From assembly GCF_023074175.1 (NCBI RefSeq), contig NZ_JADPKS010000154.1, positions 81,589 through 145,588 of the forward strand: a stretch of 64,000 nt of DNA, given 5' to 3'. How positions within the stretch are numbered: the stretch's first letter is position 1; each line of letters opens with the position of its first letter. The notes under the pieces were generated by a model. It made no database searches and was not told where the DNA came from. It was given only the letters and a program-made list of their open reading frames with translations. Positions 42,600 to 51,112 of this stretch are shown in pieces. The translations under genes and the position numbers were made by a program. The stretch is from Bradyrhizobium sp. 139. GTDB lineage: Bacteria > Pseudomonadota > Alphaproteobacteria > Rhizobiales > Xanthobacteraceae.

Positions 42600-43450
42600 G
42601 CGGGCGATCTCTTTGCCGACAAGCTCAAGGAATTGAGCAAAGGCACCATGATCATCGACCAGTATCCGGGCGCGCAGCTCGGGCAGGAGCCGCAGGTGCT
42701 CCAGCTCGTGAAGGCCGGCGACATCGAATTCGCGATCATCTCCTCGGCCAACACCGCAACGATCTCGCCGCAGGCCGGCGTGATGTCGCTGCACTATTTG
42801 TTCCGCGACGCGAACCACGTGATCAAGGGGCTTGCCGATCCCCGCGTGTTCGAAGCGCTCAAGACCATGATCGACGAGACCACGCAAGGCCTGCACGTGA
42901 TCGCAACGGGCTCGCAGGGCGTGCGTCACATGTACTCCAAGAAGGAGATCCACAATGTCGGCGACATCAAGGGGCTGAAGATCCGGGTCCAGGCGACCGC
43001 GACCGAGGACACCATGTTCCCGGCCTACGCCGCCCAGACCGTGCACATGCCGTTCGGCAGCGTCTACACCTCGCTGCAGACCGGCGTGGTCGATGTCGCC
43101 GAGAACAGCATCAACGTCTACCTCGTCAACAAGCACTACGAGGTGGCGCCGAGCACGGGGCCAACAACGCGCTGGTGTTCATCTCCGACAAGCTCTGGCA
43201 GAGCCTGTCGGCCGAGCAGAAGCAGTGGGTCCAGGCCGCGGCCAACGAGGTCAGCACGAAAGAGCCGGCGAAGGCGTTCGACCTCGAGCGCACCGCGGCC
43301 GAGAAGCTGAAGAAGATGGGCGTCAAGATCGTCGACAACGTCGACAAGAAGAGTTTCACGGCAATCGCCGACCCCTATCTCGACAAGCTCGCCAAGGAGC
43401 TCGGCCCGCACGCCGAGAAGGTCAAGGACCTGATCCGGTCGATCAATTAA
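42600..43450 (+). pseudogene. Decayed TRAP substrate-binding protein (dctP) gene
   Basis: The reading AGDLFADKLKELSKGT ... GQEPQVLQLVKAGDIEF ... KGLKIRVQATATEDTMF is a clear DctP domain, but it begins abruptly about 40 bases after the dehydratase stop. Signal peptide and first strand (about 50-60 residues) are absent and there is no start codon in a suitable place. Near 43150 the frame breaks: NKHYEVAP is followed out of frame by HGANNALVFISDKLWQSLS. The expected linking residues are missing, consistent with a deletion of about 16 bases. It ends at 43450. Two lesions mean it cannot make a working receptor. Confidence 0.88.
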
Positions 43451-43451
43451 G

Positions 43452-43620
43452 TGCTTGCGGCCATCCTTCGAGACGCCCGCCCTCCGGCAGGCCCTCAGGA
43501 TGAGGTTGCGTTTCGCGGTGAGACTTTAGACCCTCATGGTGAGGAGCCCGCCAAAGCGGGCGTCTCGAACCATGCAGGCCGAGCACGATCGGCAGCTTCC
43601 TAGCTGTCACATGCGATAGC
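43452..43620. repeat. ~166-bp repeat, copy B (inverted partner at 39728-39893)
   Basis: Runs from TGCTTGCGGCCATCC to ATGCGATAGC, the reverse orientation of copy A. It starts one base after the stop of the dctP remnant and ends 21 bases before the dctQ::dctM remnant. Confidence 0.85.
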
Positions 43621-43641
43621 TCCGGGACGACGGGGAAGTAA

Positions 43642-43905
43642 ATGGCCATCGCCGACAAACTGCTGGTGCAACGGCAACGTCACTCGCCTTACGGGCTCGT
43701 GCTGCTGATGGCCTCGAAGTTCGTCGGCATCAGTTTTGCCAAGGCGTTACGCGCCGCGTTGCCGATCTATCTGGTGTTCCTGGCCACCATCGCGTTCGCA
43801 ATCTACTTCCCGAGCGTGGTGCTGTGGCTGCCGCAGCACGTGCTGCCGGAATCGGTCGGCTGCTTCAAGTCGCCGGCGGGGACAGGCTACATCTGTCCGA
43901 AATGA
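43642..43905 (+). pseudogene. TRAP permease remnant (dctQ start fused to dctM end)
   Basis: An open frame of 87 residues. From about residue 15 on (SPYGLVLLMASKFVG, SFAKALRAALPIYLVFLAT, YFPSVVLWLPQHVLP) it matches the last 70 residues of DctM proteins, starting at the conserved TPPYG motif of the final helices. The first 13-14 residues (MAIADKLLVQRQRH) look like the start of a DctQ small permease. The simplest reading is an in-frame deletion that removed nearly all of dctQ and dctM. The peptide may still be made and inserted in the membrane, but cannot transport. Confidence 0.75.
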
Positions 43906-43915
43906 GGGCTTGCAG

Positions 43916-44710
43916 CTATTTCCCATTGCTCGTGAATTTCTTCACGGCGATGCGAAACTCTTCTGTGTTCATCGCCATGATGATCTTGTGCTCCTCGGCA
44001 TCGAGCTGCTGCTTCACCGGCGTGGTGGCAGCCTGGTAGACCAGCGACTTCGTGCCGGCGATCGCCGCAGGCGGGTTCTGCGCAAGGCGCTCTGCGAGCT
44101 TGCGTGTGGCCGGCTTTAGCTCCGCGGCGGGAACGACCTTCGCAACCAGGCCCCATTCATAGGCCTGTTGCGCGGTAAAATTGTCCTCGGATAGGAAGAT
44201 CTGGAGCGCACGTCGTGATCCGACCGTACCGACGATCCCGACCGTCGAGCCGCCGTCCGGCGACACCCCGATCTTGGCATAAGCCGGCGTGAACCTGGCG
44301 TCGTCCGCGGCAATGCAGAGGTCGGTGACGAAGGCGAGGCCCATGCCGGCGCCTGCGGCCGAGCCGTGGACGCTCGACAACGAGATCTTCGGCATGCGCC
44401 GGATGATCTCGATGAAGGCGTGATAGTGCTTGAGCAACTCGCCGACAACCGGCGTCACGGTGCCCGTTTCGGCCGCAGCACCAATCGTCTGCAAATCGCC
44501 ACCGGCCGAGAAGGCGCGGCCTTCCCCTTCGAGGACCACGACCCTGATGTCATCGGCGGCCTCAATGCAGGCTGCGAGCTGTTCGAGCTTTTGCGCGATC
44601 CCAAGGTTGATCGAGTTGAAGGCAGCGGGGCGGTTGAGCGTGATGGTTGCGATCGGACCGTCGATCCGGAGCAAAGCGGGATCGTTGGGCTGTGAGACGG
44701 GAGCTGGCAT
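43916..44710 (-). CDS. Enoyl-CoA hydratase/isomerase family protein
   Basis: Crotonase-superfamily protein of 264 residues. Oxyanion-hole segments are GRAFSAGGDLQTIG and SSVHGSAAGAGMGLAF, with TPAYAKIGVSPDGGST in the position of the catalytic acidic loop (Asp where many have Glu). The C-terminus ends EEFRIAVKKFTSNGK. The start at 44710 (MPAPVSQPNDPALLR) is preferred; ATG 44728 is possible, and the longer frame to 44905 is not family-like. It diverges from the FAD reductase across a 231-base gap. Not closely similar to the hydratase at 5.9 kb. Confidence 0.88.
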   Translation of the reverse strand: MPAPVSQPNDPALLRIDGPIATITLNRPAAFNSINLGIAQKLEQLAACIEAADDIRVVVLEGEGRAFSAGGDLQTIGAAAETGTVTPVVGELLKHYHAFIEIIRRMPKISLSSVHGSAAGAGMGLAFVTDLCIAADDARFTPAYAKIGVSPDGGSTVGIVGTVGSRRALQIFLSEDNFTAQQAYEWGLVAKVVPAAELKPATRKLAERLAQNPPAAIAGTKSLVYQAATTPVKQQLDAEEHKIIMAMNTEEFRIAVKKFTSNGK

Positions 44711-44903
44711 CGGAGAAATCCCCGGCATGAGGTCGTTGCTGCAACTAAATCGCAGAAGGGCAGGGGTGACAACCCCGCATGCCGCGCAGTGCCCTTGCGC
44801 AAGCCGAAACGATAGGATCAAATGGGGCTGCCTTCGTTGAGGAACGGACACGAGCGCCGGCTCCTCCTGGGTAAGCCAAGCCAATTCAGCGAGAGGAGAC
44901 GAC

Positions 44904-44945
44904 ATGGGTTACGCTCGTGTCTCCGGAAATGGGCTGTACCAATGA
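44904..44945 (+). CDS. Possible 13-residue leader peptide coupled to the FAD reductase
   Basis: ATG 44904 is preceded by GAGAGGAGAC, a far better ribosome-binding site than that of the reductase itself. The frame reads MGYARVSGNGLYQ and its TGA overlaps the reductase ATG (ATGA). It could couple translation to the main gene. GYARVS is also the N-terminal signature of serine resolvases, so a recombinase fragment is the alternative reading. Both are tentative. Confidence 0.35.
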   Translation: MGYARVSGNGLYQ

Positions 44946-46162
44946 CGGACGGTCCGGTGATCATCGTCGGTGCCGGCCACGGCGGCTATCAGGCCGCGGC
45001 GTCCCTGCGCCAAGCGGGCTTTTCCGCTTCGATCTGCCTGATCAACGACGAGGCGCATCTGCCCTATCAGCGGCCGCCGCTGTCCAAGGCCTATATCAAG
45101 GGCTCGGCCGGGCCGGACAGCCTGATGTTCCGGCCGGAGAAATTCTACCAGGACCAGACAATCGAGCTGATGGCGGGCCGCGCGGTGTCGATCGATCGCG
45201 CCGGGCGCAAGGTGCACCTCGCATCTGGCGAGACACTGACCTACGGCCACCTCGTGCTGGCGACGGGCGCGCGCAACCGCCTGCTCGATCTGCCCAACGC
45301 CAATCTGCCCGACGTGAAATATCTACGTATCCTCGACGAGAGTGAGGCGCTGCGCGAAATCATTCCGTCGAAGGCACGGGTGGTGGTGATCGGTGCGGGC
45401 TTCATCGGCCTGGAATTCGCGTCCACCGCGCGGATCAAGGGTCTCGAGGTCGACGTGCTCGAACTCGCCCCGCGTGTGATGGCGCGCGCGGTGACGGCGG
45501 AGGTTTCCGAGTACTTCCAGCAACGGCATCGCGAGGCCGGCATCCGTATCCATCTCGGGGTGCAGGCAACCTCGATCGAGGCCGAGGGCGGAGAGGTCAC
45601 CGGCGTCAGCCTCAGCGACGGAAGGCATCTGCCGGCCGACCTTGTCGTGGTCGGTGTCGGCGTGCTGCCGAACATCGAGCTTGCGGCGGAGGCGGGGCTT
45701 CCCGTCGCCGCGGGCATCATCGTCGACGAATATCTTGCGACGGCCGATCCAAATATTTCGGCGATCGGCGACTGCGCGTTGTTCGCAAGCCCGCGCTTCG
45801 GCGGATCGCAGCGGCTGGAATCGGTGCAGAACGCCACCGACCACGCCCGCTGCCTCGCGGCGCGGCTGACCGGCGACCGCAAGGCCTACGACAGCCATCC
45901 CTGGTTCTGGAGCGACCAGGGCGACGACAAGCTCCAGATCGCAGGGCTGACCACCGGTTACGACCACGTCGTGCTGCGCGGCGATCCCGCGAAGAAAGCG
46001 TTCTCGGCGTTCTGCTACAAGGGCGACAGGCTGCTCGGCATCGAGTCGGTCAACCGTGCCGGCGATCACATGTTCGGCCGCCGCCTGTTCGGCATGGAGC
46101 GCTCGATCACGCCGGAGCAGGCCGTGGATGAAAGCTTTGATTTGAAGGGCGCGCTGGCGTGA
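44942..46162 (+). CDS. FAD-dependent ferredoxin/rubredoxin reductase
   Basis: Flavoprotein of 406 residues like putidaredoxin or rhodocoxin reductase, transferring electrons from NAD(P)H to a small iron-sulphur protein. The FAD site is VIIVGAGHGGYQAAASLR at residues ~6-23 and the NAD site VVVIGAGFIGLEFAS is near 150. NISAIGDCALF contacts the flavin. The C-terminal reductase domain has HPWFWSDQGDDKLQIAGL, typical of the family. No ferredoxin or P450 gene is adjacent, so its partner is elsewhere. Confidence 0.9.
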   Translation: MTDGPVIIVGAGHGGYQAAASLRQAGFSASICLINDEAHLPYQRPPLSKAYIKGSAGPDSLMFRPEKFYQDQTIELMAGRAVSIDRAGRKVHLASGETLTYGHLVLATGARNRLLDLPNANLPDVKYLRILDESEALREIIPSKARVVVIGAGFIGLEFASTARIKGLEVDVLELAPRVMARAVTAEVSEYFQQRHREAGIRIHLGVQATSIEAEGGEVTGVSLSDGRHLPADLVVVGVGVLPNIELAAEAGLPVAAGIIVDEYLATADPNISAIGDCALFASPRFGGSQRLESVQNATDHARCLAARLTGDRKAYDSHPWFWSDQGDDKLQIAGLTTGYDHVVLRGDPAKKAFSAFCYKGDRLLGIESVNRAGDHMFGRRLFGMERSITPEQAVDESFDLKGALA

Positions 46163-46170
46163 GGTCTTCT

Positions 46171-46335
46171 CCCTCGCCCCGTTCTTACGGGCCGCGACGA
46201 GCTTCGCTCGCGCTGGAGGGGCGGGGTGAGGGGCTCTATCCGCAAACCCGATGACAGTTGGACTCGCGGAGGCTCCCCCTCACCCGGATTGCATCTTCGA
46301 TGCAATCCGACCTCTCCCCGCAAGCGGGGCGAGGT
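46171..46335. repeat. Cluster of short inverted repeats between convergent genes
   Basis: Three hairpin elements lie in this 190-base gap: CCCTCGCCCCG ... GGGGCGGGGTGAGGG around 46171-46232; GGATTGCATCTTCGATGCAATCC around 46287-46309; and CCTCTCCCCGCAAGCGGGGCGAGG just after it. They are typical rhizobial CTCACCC/GGGTGAG elements and probably end both convergent transcripts. Confidence 0.65.
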
Positions 46336-46351
46336 AAAGAAGCGCTCCGCC

Positions 46352-47260
46352 CTACAAGACGGCGGCGACTTCTGCAGCCGTCGGCATCGATGGCCCGGCG
46401 CCTATGCGCTGCACGGAGATCGAGGCGGCGGTGTTGGCGAAAGCGAGCGCGGCACGCAACGGCACTTCGTCGGCCAGTTGCGCCGCGAGCGCGCCGACGA
46501 AGCAATCGCCGGCACCGGTGGTGTCGACTGCCTTCACCATGCGGCCGGGCACGAAAATCTCCTGCTGGCCGACGAGCGCGAGCACGCCGCGCTTGCCGAG
46601 CGTCACGCAGATGGTCTGATCCTTGCTGGCCTGAAGCCGCCGCGTTGCATCGATGATCTGCGCCGGATCATCGTCTTCGGACAGCTCGACACCGGCGAGG
46701 AAGCCGAGCTCGGTCTCGTTCAGCACGAGTACGTCGACGAGCGCGAGCAACTCGCTGGACATTTTCTGCGCCGGCGCCGGGTTGAGCAGCGTTATCGCTT
46801 GAGCAGATCGCGCCCGCAAAAAGAACGCGGCAATCGTCGGCAGCGGGATCTCGAACTGGCTGACGGCAACATCGCCCTTCACCAGCGGAACGACGGTGAC
46901 GTCGTCTGCGTCGACCAGCGCATTGGCACCGGGAATGACGACGATGGTGTTGTCGGCCTCGGCGACTGTGATGATCGCGGTGCCGGTATGGACTTCGACG
47001 TTCTCCTGGAGATAGCCGAGATCGATGCCTTGATCGCCAAGGAAAGTTTTCAGCTCAGCCCCGAAGGAATCCTTGCCGAGCCGTCCGATCAGCGTGGTCC
47101 GCGCACCCAGCCTTGACGCCGCGACTGCCTGGTTCGCACCTTTGCCGCCCGGAAAATACAGCACCTGCCGGCCTGCGACGGTCTCGCCGACTTTTGGGTG
47201 GCGATCGGCCGCCGCCACCACATCCATGTTGATGCTGCCGGCGACGAAGACGCGTCCCAT
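46352..47260 (-). CDS. PfkB-family carbohydrate kinase (ribokinase-like)
   Basis: Sugar kinase of 302 residues. N-terminal signature VAGSINMDVVAAADRHPKVGE and GGKGANQAVAASRLG are characteristic of ribokinase. The anion hole and catalytic Asp are in DTTGAGDCFVGALAAQL. Length and motifs fit RbsK, which phosphorylates ribose. It lies 19 bases after another PfkB-family gene on the same strand, so the two are likely cotranscribed. No ribose transporter is in the window. Confidence 0.9.
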   Translation of the reverse strand: MGRVFVAGSINMDVVAAADRHPKVGETVAGRQVLYFPGGKGANQAVAASRLGARTTLIGRLGKDSFGAELKTFLGDQGIDLGYLQENVEVHTGTAIITVAEADNTIVVIPGANALVDADDVTVVPLVKGDVAVSQFEIPLPTIAAFFLRARSAQAITLLNPAPAQKMSSELLALVDVLVLNETELGFLAGVELSEDDDPAQIIDATRRLQASKDQTICVTLGKRGVLALVGQQEIFVPGRMVKAVDTTGAGDCFVGALAAQLADEVPLRAALAFANTAASISVQRIGAGPSMPTAAEVAAVL

Positions 47261-47279
47261 GATATGCCCTTACAAAATC

Positions 47280-48173
47280 CTAGACCCTGACCTCGAACTC
47301 GTGCCTGACCTTGGCGATGTCGACAAGGGTCGGCAAGCCGGCCTCGTTGCCGAGGCGCTGGATCTTGAACGTCGAGGCAGCGCGCGCGAAGTCGAAATGC
47401 TCGCGCCAGCTTTTGCCGGGATGAGCCAGATATGAATAAATGTAGGCGCCGTGGAAGACGTCGCCGGCGCCGTTGGTGTCGATCACGCGCTCGCGCGGGA
47501 TCGGCATCGCCGGCATGATCTCGACCGCGCCTGTTTCGTTGTACCAGAGCAGGCCATTCTCACCCATGGTGATGCCGCCGATCTTGCAGCCGCGGCCCTT
47601 GAGGTAGTCGAGCATCTTCTCCGGCGTCAGATCCATCTGCTCGCACAGCCGCTCGGCGACGATCGCCACATCGATGAATTCCAGCAGCTCATGCGTGTTG
47701 GTGCGCAGGCCGCCGCCGTCGAGCGAAGTCAAAATGCCGGCCTCGCGGCAGACTTTTGCGTAGTGGATCGCGGCATCGGGCTGGTGGCCGTCGACATGCA
47801 GCGCGCGGCAGCCGCCGAGATTGAGCATCGGGAACGGATGGATGTGGTCGTCGTCGCGGCAGCGGACGATGGCGCGCTTGCCGTCCTTTGGCATGATGAA
47901 GGAGAGCGAGGACTGGTTGACCTTCCGTCCATGTAGTGAGATCGCGTATTTCGCGCACATGTCCATAAACATGCGGCCGAGCCAGTCATTGGCCGCCGTG
48001 GCGATGAGGTCGGGCACGATGCCCAGCTTGGCGCAGCAGAACGCCGCCGTCACCGCATTGCCGCCGAAGGAGACCGCGTAGTCCGAGGCCACGTGCTTTT
48101 CGTCGCCGGTCGGCATGTGGTCGGTGATGAAGACGACGTCGATATAGGTCTGTCCGATAAAGAGAGCCTGCAT
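47280..48173 (-). CDS. PfkB-family carbohydrate kinase
   Basis: Kinase of 297 residues, first of a two-kinase operon. It has the PfkB glycine motif SFGGNAVTAAFCCAKLG and the catalytic motif DTNGAGDVFHGAYIYSY. It lacks the ribokinase-specific N-terminus of its neighbour (here ALFIGQTYIDVVFITDHMPTG). It resembles adenosine- or fructose-type members rather than RbsK, but the substrate is unclear. Two different PfkB kinases side by side may handle two sugars or a sugar and a nucleoside of one pathway. Confidence 0.88.
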   Translation of the reverse strand: MQALFIGQTYIDVVFITDHMPTGDEKHVASDYAVSFGGNAVTAAFCCAKLGIVPDLIATAANDWLGRMFMDMCAKYAISLHGRKVNQSSLSFIMPKDGKRAIVRCRDDDHIHPFPMLNLGGCRALHVDGHQPDAAIHYAKVCREAGILTSLDGGGLRTNTHELLEFIDVAIVAERLCEQMDLTPEKMLDYLKGRGCKIGGITMGENGLLWYNETGAVEIMPAMPIPRERVIDTNGAGDVFHGAYIYSYLAHPGKSWREHFDFARAASTFKIQRLGNEAGLPTLVDIAKVRHEFEVRV

Positions 48174-48382
48174 TGCTTGTCCGTGATGCGCTTTGTGGTC
48201 CCGGCCGACGGGCTTACTCTAGCATCGGTTCCGCTGATGGGCCGCTGAAATTATTCGCAAAATCGCGGTCCGAAGCGCTTGAGGTCGGCTTGGGGCCGGA
48301 ATACGACCATCATCGGGCAATGCCAAGCCCGGACAAATGCCGTCTCTCGGCCGGATGTTCCAGATCGATCGAAAGGGAAAAC

Positions 48383-49231
48383 ATGATCGTCGGCCTCGAT
48401 CACGTCGTCGCTCTGGTGAGGGATATTGGTGCGGCCAAGACAGCCTATCAGACGCTGCTCGGGCGCGCGCCGGCCTGGCAGAATTCCGGCGAGGGCGCCG
48501 ACCGGGTGCTCTTCACCCTTGAAAACATGACGATCGAATTGATGGCGCCGAGCGGCTTCAGCGTCGCCGCGGACCGGATGCGGGCGCTGCTTGACGACCG
48601 CGAAGGCGTGCTCGCCAGCCTGTGCTTTCGTGTCGCAGACATGGGCAAGATGCACCGGCGGCTGGAGCGGGTGGCTTTGCGGCCCGATCCGGTCGCCGAG
48701 GTCGAAAGCAGCGACGCCGAAACCGACGCCGTCCTGCACTGGAAGCGTACGCGTGCCGCCACGGAGCTGACGCGCGGCGTGCGCCTGTTCTTTCTCGAAC
48801 TGGCCGAGGAACGCCCGCTATCGGCTGCCACCGACTTCGCGCCGATCGATGCGCTCGATCACGTCGTGATCACGACCGAGGATTCCGAGCGTGCCGCCGC
48901 ACTCTACGGCGCGCGGCTCGGGCTCGACCTCGCGCTCGACCGTTCGCACCAGGATTGGGGCCAGCTGATGTTCTTCCGCTGCGGCGACCTCATCGTCGAG
49001 GTGGTGCGCCGCCCCGTGGCGGGCGGCGACCTCTTGCATGACCGTCTGTGGGGCCTGAGCTGGCGGGTGGCCGACGTCGACGCCGCGCGCGCCCGCCTGA
49101 TCGCCGCCGGCCTCGACGTCACCGAGGTCCGCAACGGCCGCAAGCCCGGCACGCGGGTGATGACGGTCCGAACCGGCACCTGCGGCATCCAGACCGTGCT
49201 GCTGGAGCGTTCGCCAAAGCCGGTGGAATGA
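48383..49231 (+). CDS. VOC (glyoxalase-like) superfamily protein, two-domain
   Basis: Protein of 282 residues with two vicinal-oxygen-chelate modules: residues ~1-150 starting IVGLDHVVALVRDIGAAKTAYQ and ~155-275 starting DALDHVVITTEDSERAAALYG. Each begins with the DHVV motif whose His can bind metal. This arrangement matches the glyoxalase-like domain family, not extradiol dioxygenases with their full ligand set. The ATG at 48383 follows AAAGGGAAA; an in-frame start at 48173 was rejected as unlike the family. It is 66 bases upstream of a TetR gene. Confidence 0.85.
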   Translation: MIVGLDHVVALVRDIGAAKTAYQTLLGRAPAWQNSGEGADRVLFTLENMTIELMAPSGFSVAADRMRALLDDREGVLASLCFRVADMGKMHRRLERVALRPDPVAEVESSDAETDAVLHWKRTRAATELTRGVRLFFLELAEERPLSAATDFAPIDALDHVVITTEDSERAAALYGARLGLDLALDRSHQDWGQLMFFRCGDLIVEVVRRPVAGGDLLHDRLWGLSWRVADVDAARARLIAAGLDVTEVRNGRKPGTRVMTVRTGTCGIQTVLLERSPKPVE

Positions 49232-49297
49232 CGAACGTTCTCAAACGCCGGCGCGCGTGTTACACGGCATCCTGAGAACACCCAGTGAGCAACCGGT

Positions 49298-50005
49298 TTG
49301 GCGAAGGCAAAGCGAACTCTGAAATGGCAGCGCGATCCGGAGGGGATGCGGCTGCGCATTCTCGAAGCCGCCAAGCAGGAGTTTTCGGCCCACGGCCTTG
49401 CCGGCGCGCGTGTCGACCGCATCGCAGCCAAGGCCGGCGCCAACAAGCGCATGCTCTATTACCACGTGGGCAACAAGGACGAACTCTATCTCGCGGTGCT
49501 CGAAGGCGCCTATGACAAGATCCGCAGCGAGGAGCGGGGGCTGGATCTGGAGCATCTCGATCCGCCCGAAGCGATCCGGCGCCTGATCGAGTTCACCTGG
49601 AATTATTTCCTGCGCAATCCCGAATTCCTGTCGCTGCTCCAGACCGAGAACCTCGCGCGCGCAAAGCACCTGAAACGCTCGGCCAAGGTCAAGTCGATGC
49701 ACTCGCCCTTCGTCGAGATGATCCGCACCGTGGTGCGTCGCGGCGTCGCCAGCGGCGACTTCCAGGTCGCGGTCGATCCGGTCCAGCTCTACATCTCGAT
49801 CGCCGCGCTCTGCTTCTTTTATCTCTCGAACTCGGCCACGCTGAGCGTGATCTTCGGCCGCGACCTGCTCGCCAAGGACGCCAAGGACGAAAGGTTGGCG
49901 CACATGGTCGGCCTCGTGCTCGCCGCGTTGACGGGGCAATCGGCCGCGCTGTTCGAGATCGCCAAGACGTCGAAGTCGCGCACCGCGGTGGCGCAGACGG
50001 TTTAA
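49298..50005 (+). CDS. TetR/AcrR-family transcriptional regulator
   Basis: Regulator of about 235 residues. The TetR DNA-binding domain lies at residues ~17-63 (GMRLRILEAAKQEFSAHGLA ... VDRIAAKAGANKRMLYYHVG ... KDELYLAVLE). A C-terminal TetR_C-type helical domain follows, with HSPFVEMIRTVVRRGVASGDF. The start is a TTG at 49298; the domain begins soon after, so a slightly later start would not change the call. It lies on the same strand just upstream of the ABC transporter/catabolic operon and is the natural candidate to control it. Confidence 0.88.
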   Translation: MAKAKRTLKWQRDPEGMRLRILEAAKQEFSAHGLAGARVDRIAAKAGANKRMLYYHVGNKDELYLAVLEGAYDKIRSEERGLDLEHLDPPEAIRRLIEFTWNYFLRNPEFLSLLQTENLARAKHLKRSAKVKSMHSPFVEMIRTVVRRGVASGDFQVAVDPVQLYISIAALCFFYLSNSATLSVIFGRDLLAKDAKDERLAHMVGLVLAALTGQSAALFEIAKTSKSRTAVAQTV

Positions 50006-50025
50006 TCCTACACTCTTGCCGCATT

Positions 50026-50145
50026 CGTCATGGCCGGCTTGTCCCGGCCATCCACGCGTCCGCGCGTGAGCGAAGACGTGGATGCCCGGGACATAGGCGA
50101 GCGGAAGCGCCGCCGTCTTTCAGACGGCTATGCCCGGGCATGACG
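50026..50145. repeat. Palindromic intergenic repeat (CGTCATGSCCGG family)
   Basis: Starts CGTCATGGCCGGCTTGTCCC and ends CCCGGGCATGACG. A related copy is at 52981-53066 within the following operon. Confidence 0.8.
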
Positions 50146-50247
50146 AGCGGGGAACCCCGGCACAAAACGTCACAGGGAAACCGCTGGACAGTATTTATCC
50201 AACGGGTTAATTTCTTCCCCGAAGAACAAGACGACCGGGAGTGAAAA

Positions 50248-51057
50248 TTGGCTGAGCTGAAGCCGCAAGGTGCGGTGTCCAAGATGCTGAATGCGGCCTG
50301 GATCCGGCCGTTCCTGTTCCTGGTCTTCATTGTCGTCGCCTGGGATCTCGCGATCCGGCTGTTCAGGATTCCCGCCTACCAGATCCCGTCGCCGGGCGAT
50401 GTCATTGCAGTGCTGCGCACCGACTGGCCGGAGCTGCTGCGCCAGTCGTGGCCGACGACCTATGCCACCGTCTGTGGTTTCCTGCTGTCCGCGCTGTTCG
50501 GCATCCCCGTCGCCATGCTGATCGCGGGATCGAAGACGGTGGAGAGCTACGTCTATCCGCTGTTGGTGTTCTCCCAATCAGTGCCGAAGATCGCGATCGC
50601 GCCGCTGTTCGTGGTCTGGTTCGGCTTCGGCATCATTCCGAAAGTGATTTCGGCGTTCCTGCTCGGTTTCTTCCCCGTGGTCGTGTCCGCCGTGCAGGGC
50701 TTCAAGTCCGTCGACCCCGACATGGTCGATCTCGCCCGCGCCATGCAGGGCAGCCGGTTCCAGGTGTTCTGCGCGGTGAACCTGCCGCATGCGCTGCCTG
50801 CGATCTTCTCAGGCCTGAAAGTCTCGGTGACGCTGGCCGTGGTCGGTGCCGTCGTCGGCGAATTCGTCGGCTCCAATTCCGGTATCGGCTACGTGATGCA
50901 GCGCTCGATCGGAACCTTCGACCTGCCGACGATGTTCGCAGCCCTCGTGATCCTCGCTCTGCTCGGCGTGATCCTGTTCTGGATCGTGGACCGGATCGAG
51001 AAGCTGGTCATTCCCTGGCATGTCAGCCAGCGCGAGGACGTGATTTTCGCTTCTTAA
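50248..51057 (+). CDS. ABC transporter permease (SsuC/TauC type)
   Basis: Inner-membrane permease of 269 residues with six helices. The family segment YVYPLLVFSQSVPKIAIAPLFVVWFG is followed by an EAA-type loop (VDLARAMQGSRFQVFCAVNLPHALPAIFSG). It begins with TTG at 50248 behind GGGAGTG. It is the first gene of a seven-gene operon, preceded by a palindromic repeat. Transporters of this family carry sulphonates, nitrate, thiamine precursors or pyrimidines; the enzymes downstream suggest a carbohydrate-like compound instead. Confidence 0.9.
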   Translation: MAELKPQGAVSKMLNAAWIRPFLFLVFIVVAWDLAIRLFRIPAYQIPSPGDVIAVLRTDWPELLRQSWPTTYATVCGFLLSALFGIPVAMLIAGSKTVESYVYPLLVFSQSVPKIAIAPLFVVWFGFGIIPKVISAFLLGFFPVVVSAVQGFKSVDPDMVDLARAMQGSRFQVFCAVNLPHALPAIFSGLKVSVTLAVVGAVVGEFVGSNSGIGYVMQRSIGTFDLPTMFAALVILALLGVILFWIVDRIEKLVIPWHVSQREDVIFAS

Positions 51058-51112
51058 CTAAAGCAACGAACGGCCACCAACGGCCGGGCAATAACGACAA
51101 GGGAGAGTGACG

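Noticed and set aside
39728..43620. Composite transposon or IS bounded by the inverted repeats
   Set aside because: No transposase or recombinase gene, no target-site duplication seen at the outer ends, and the repeat is a dispersed palindromic intergenic type.
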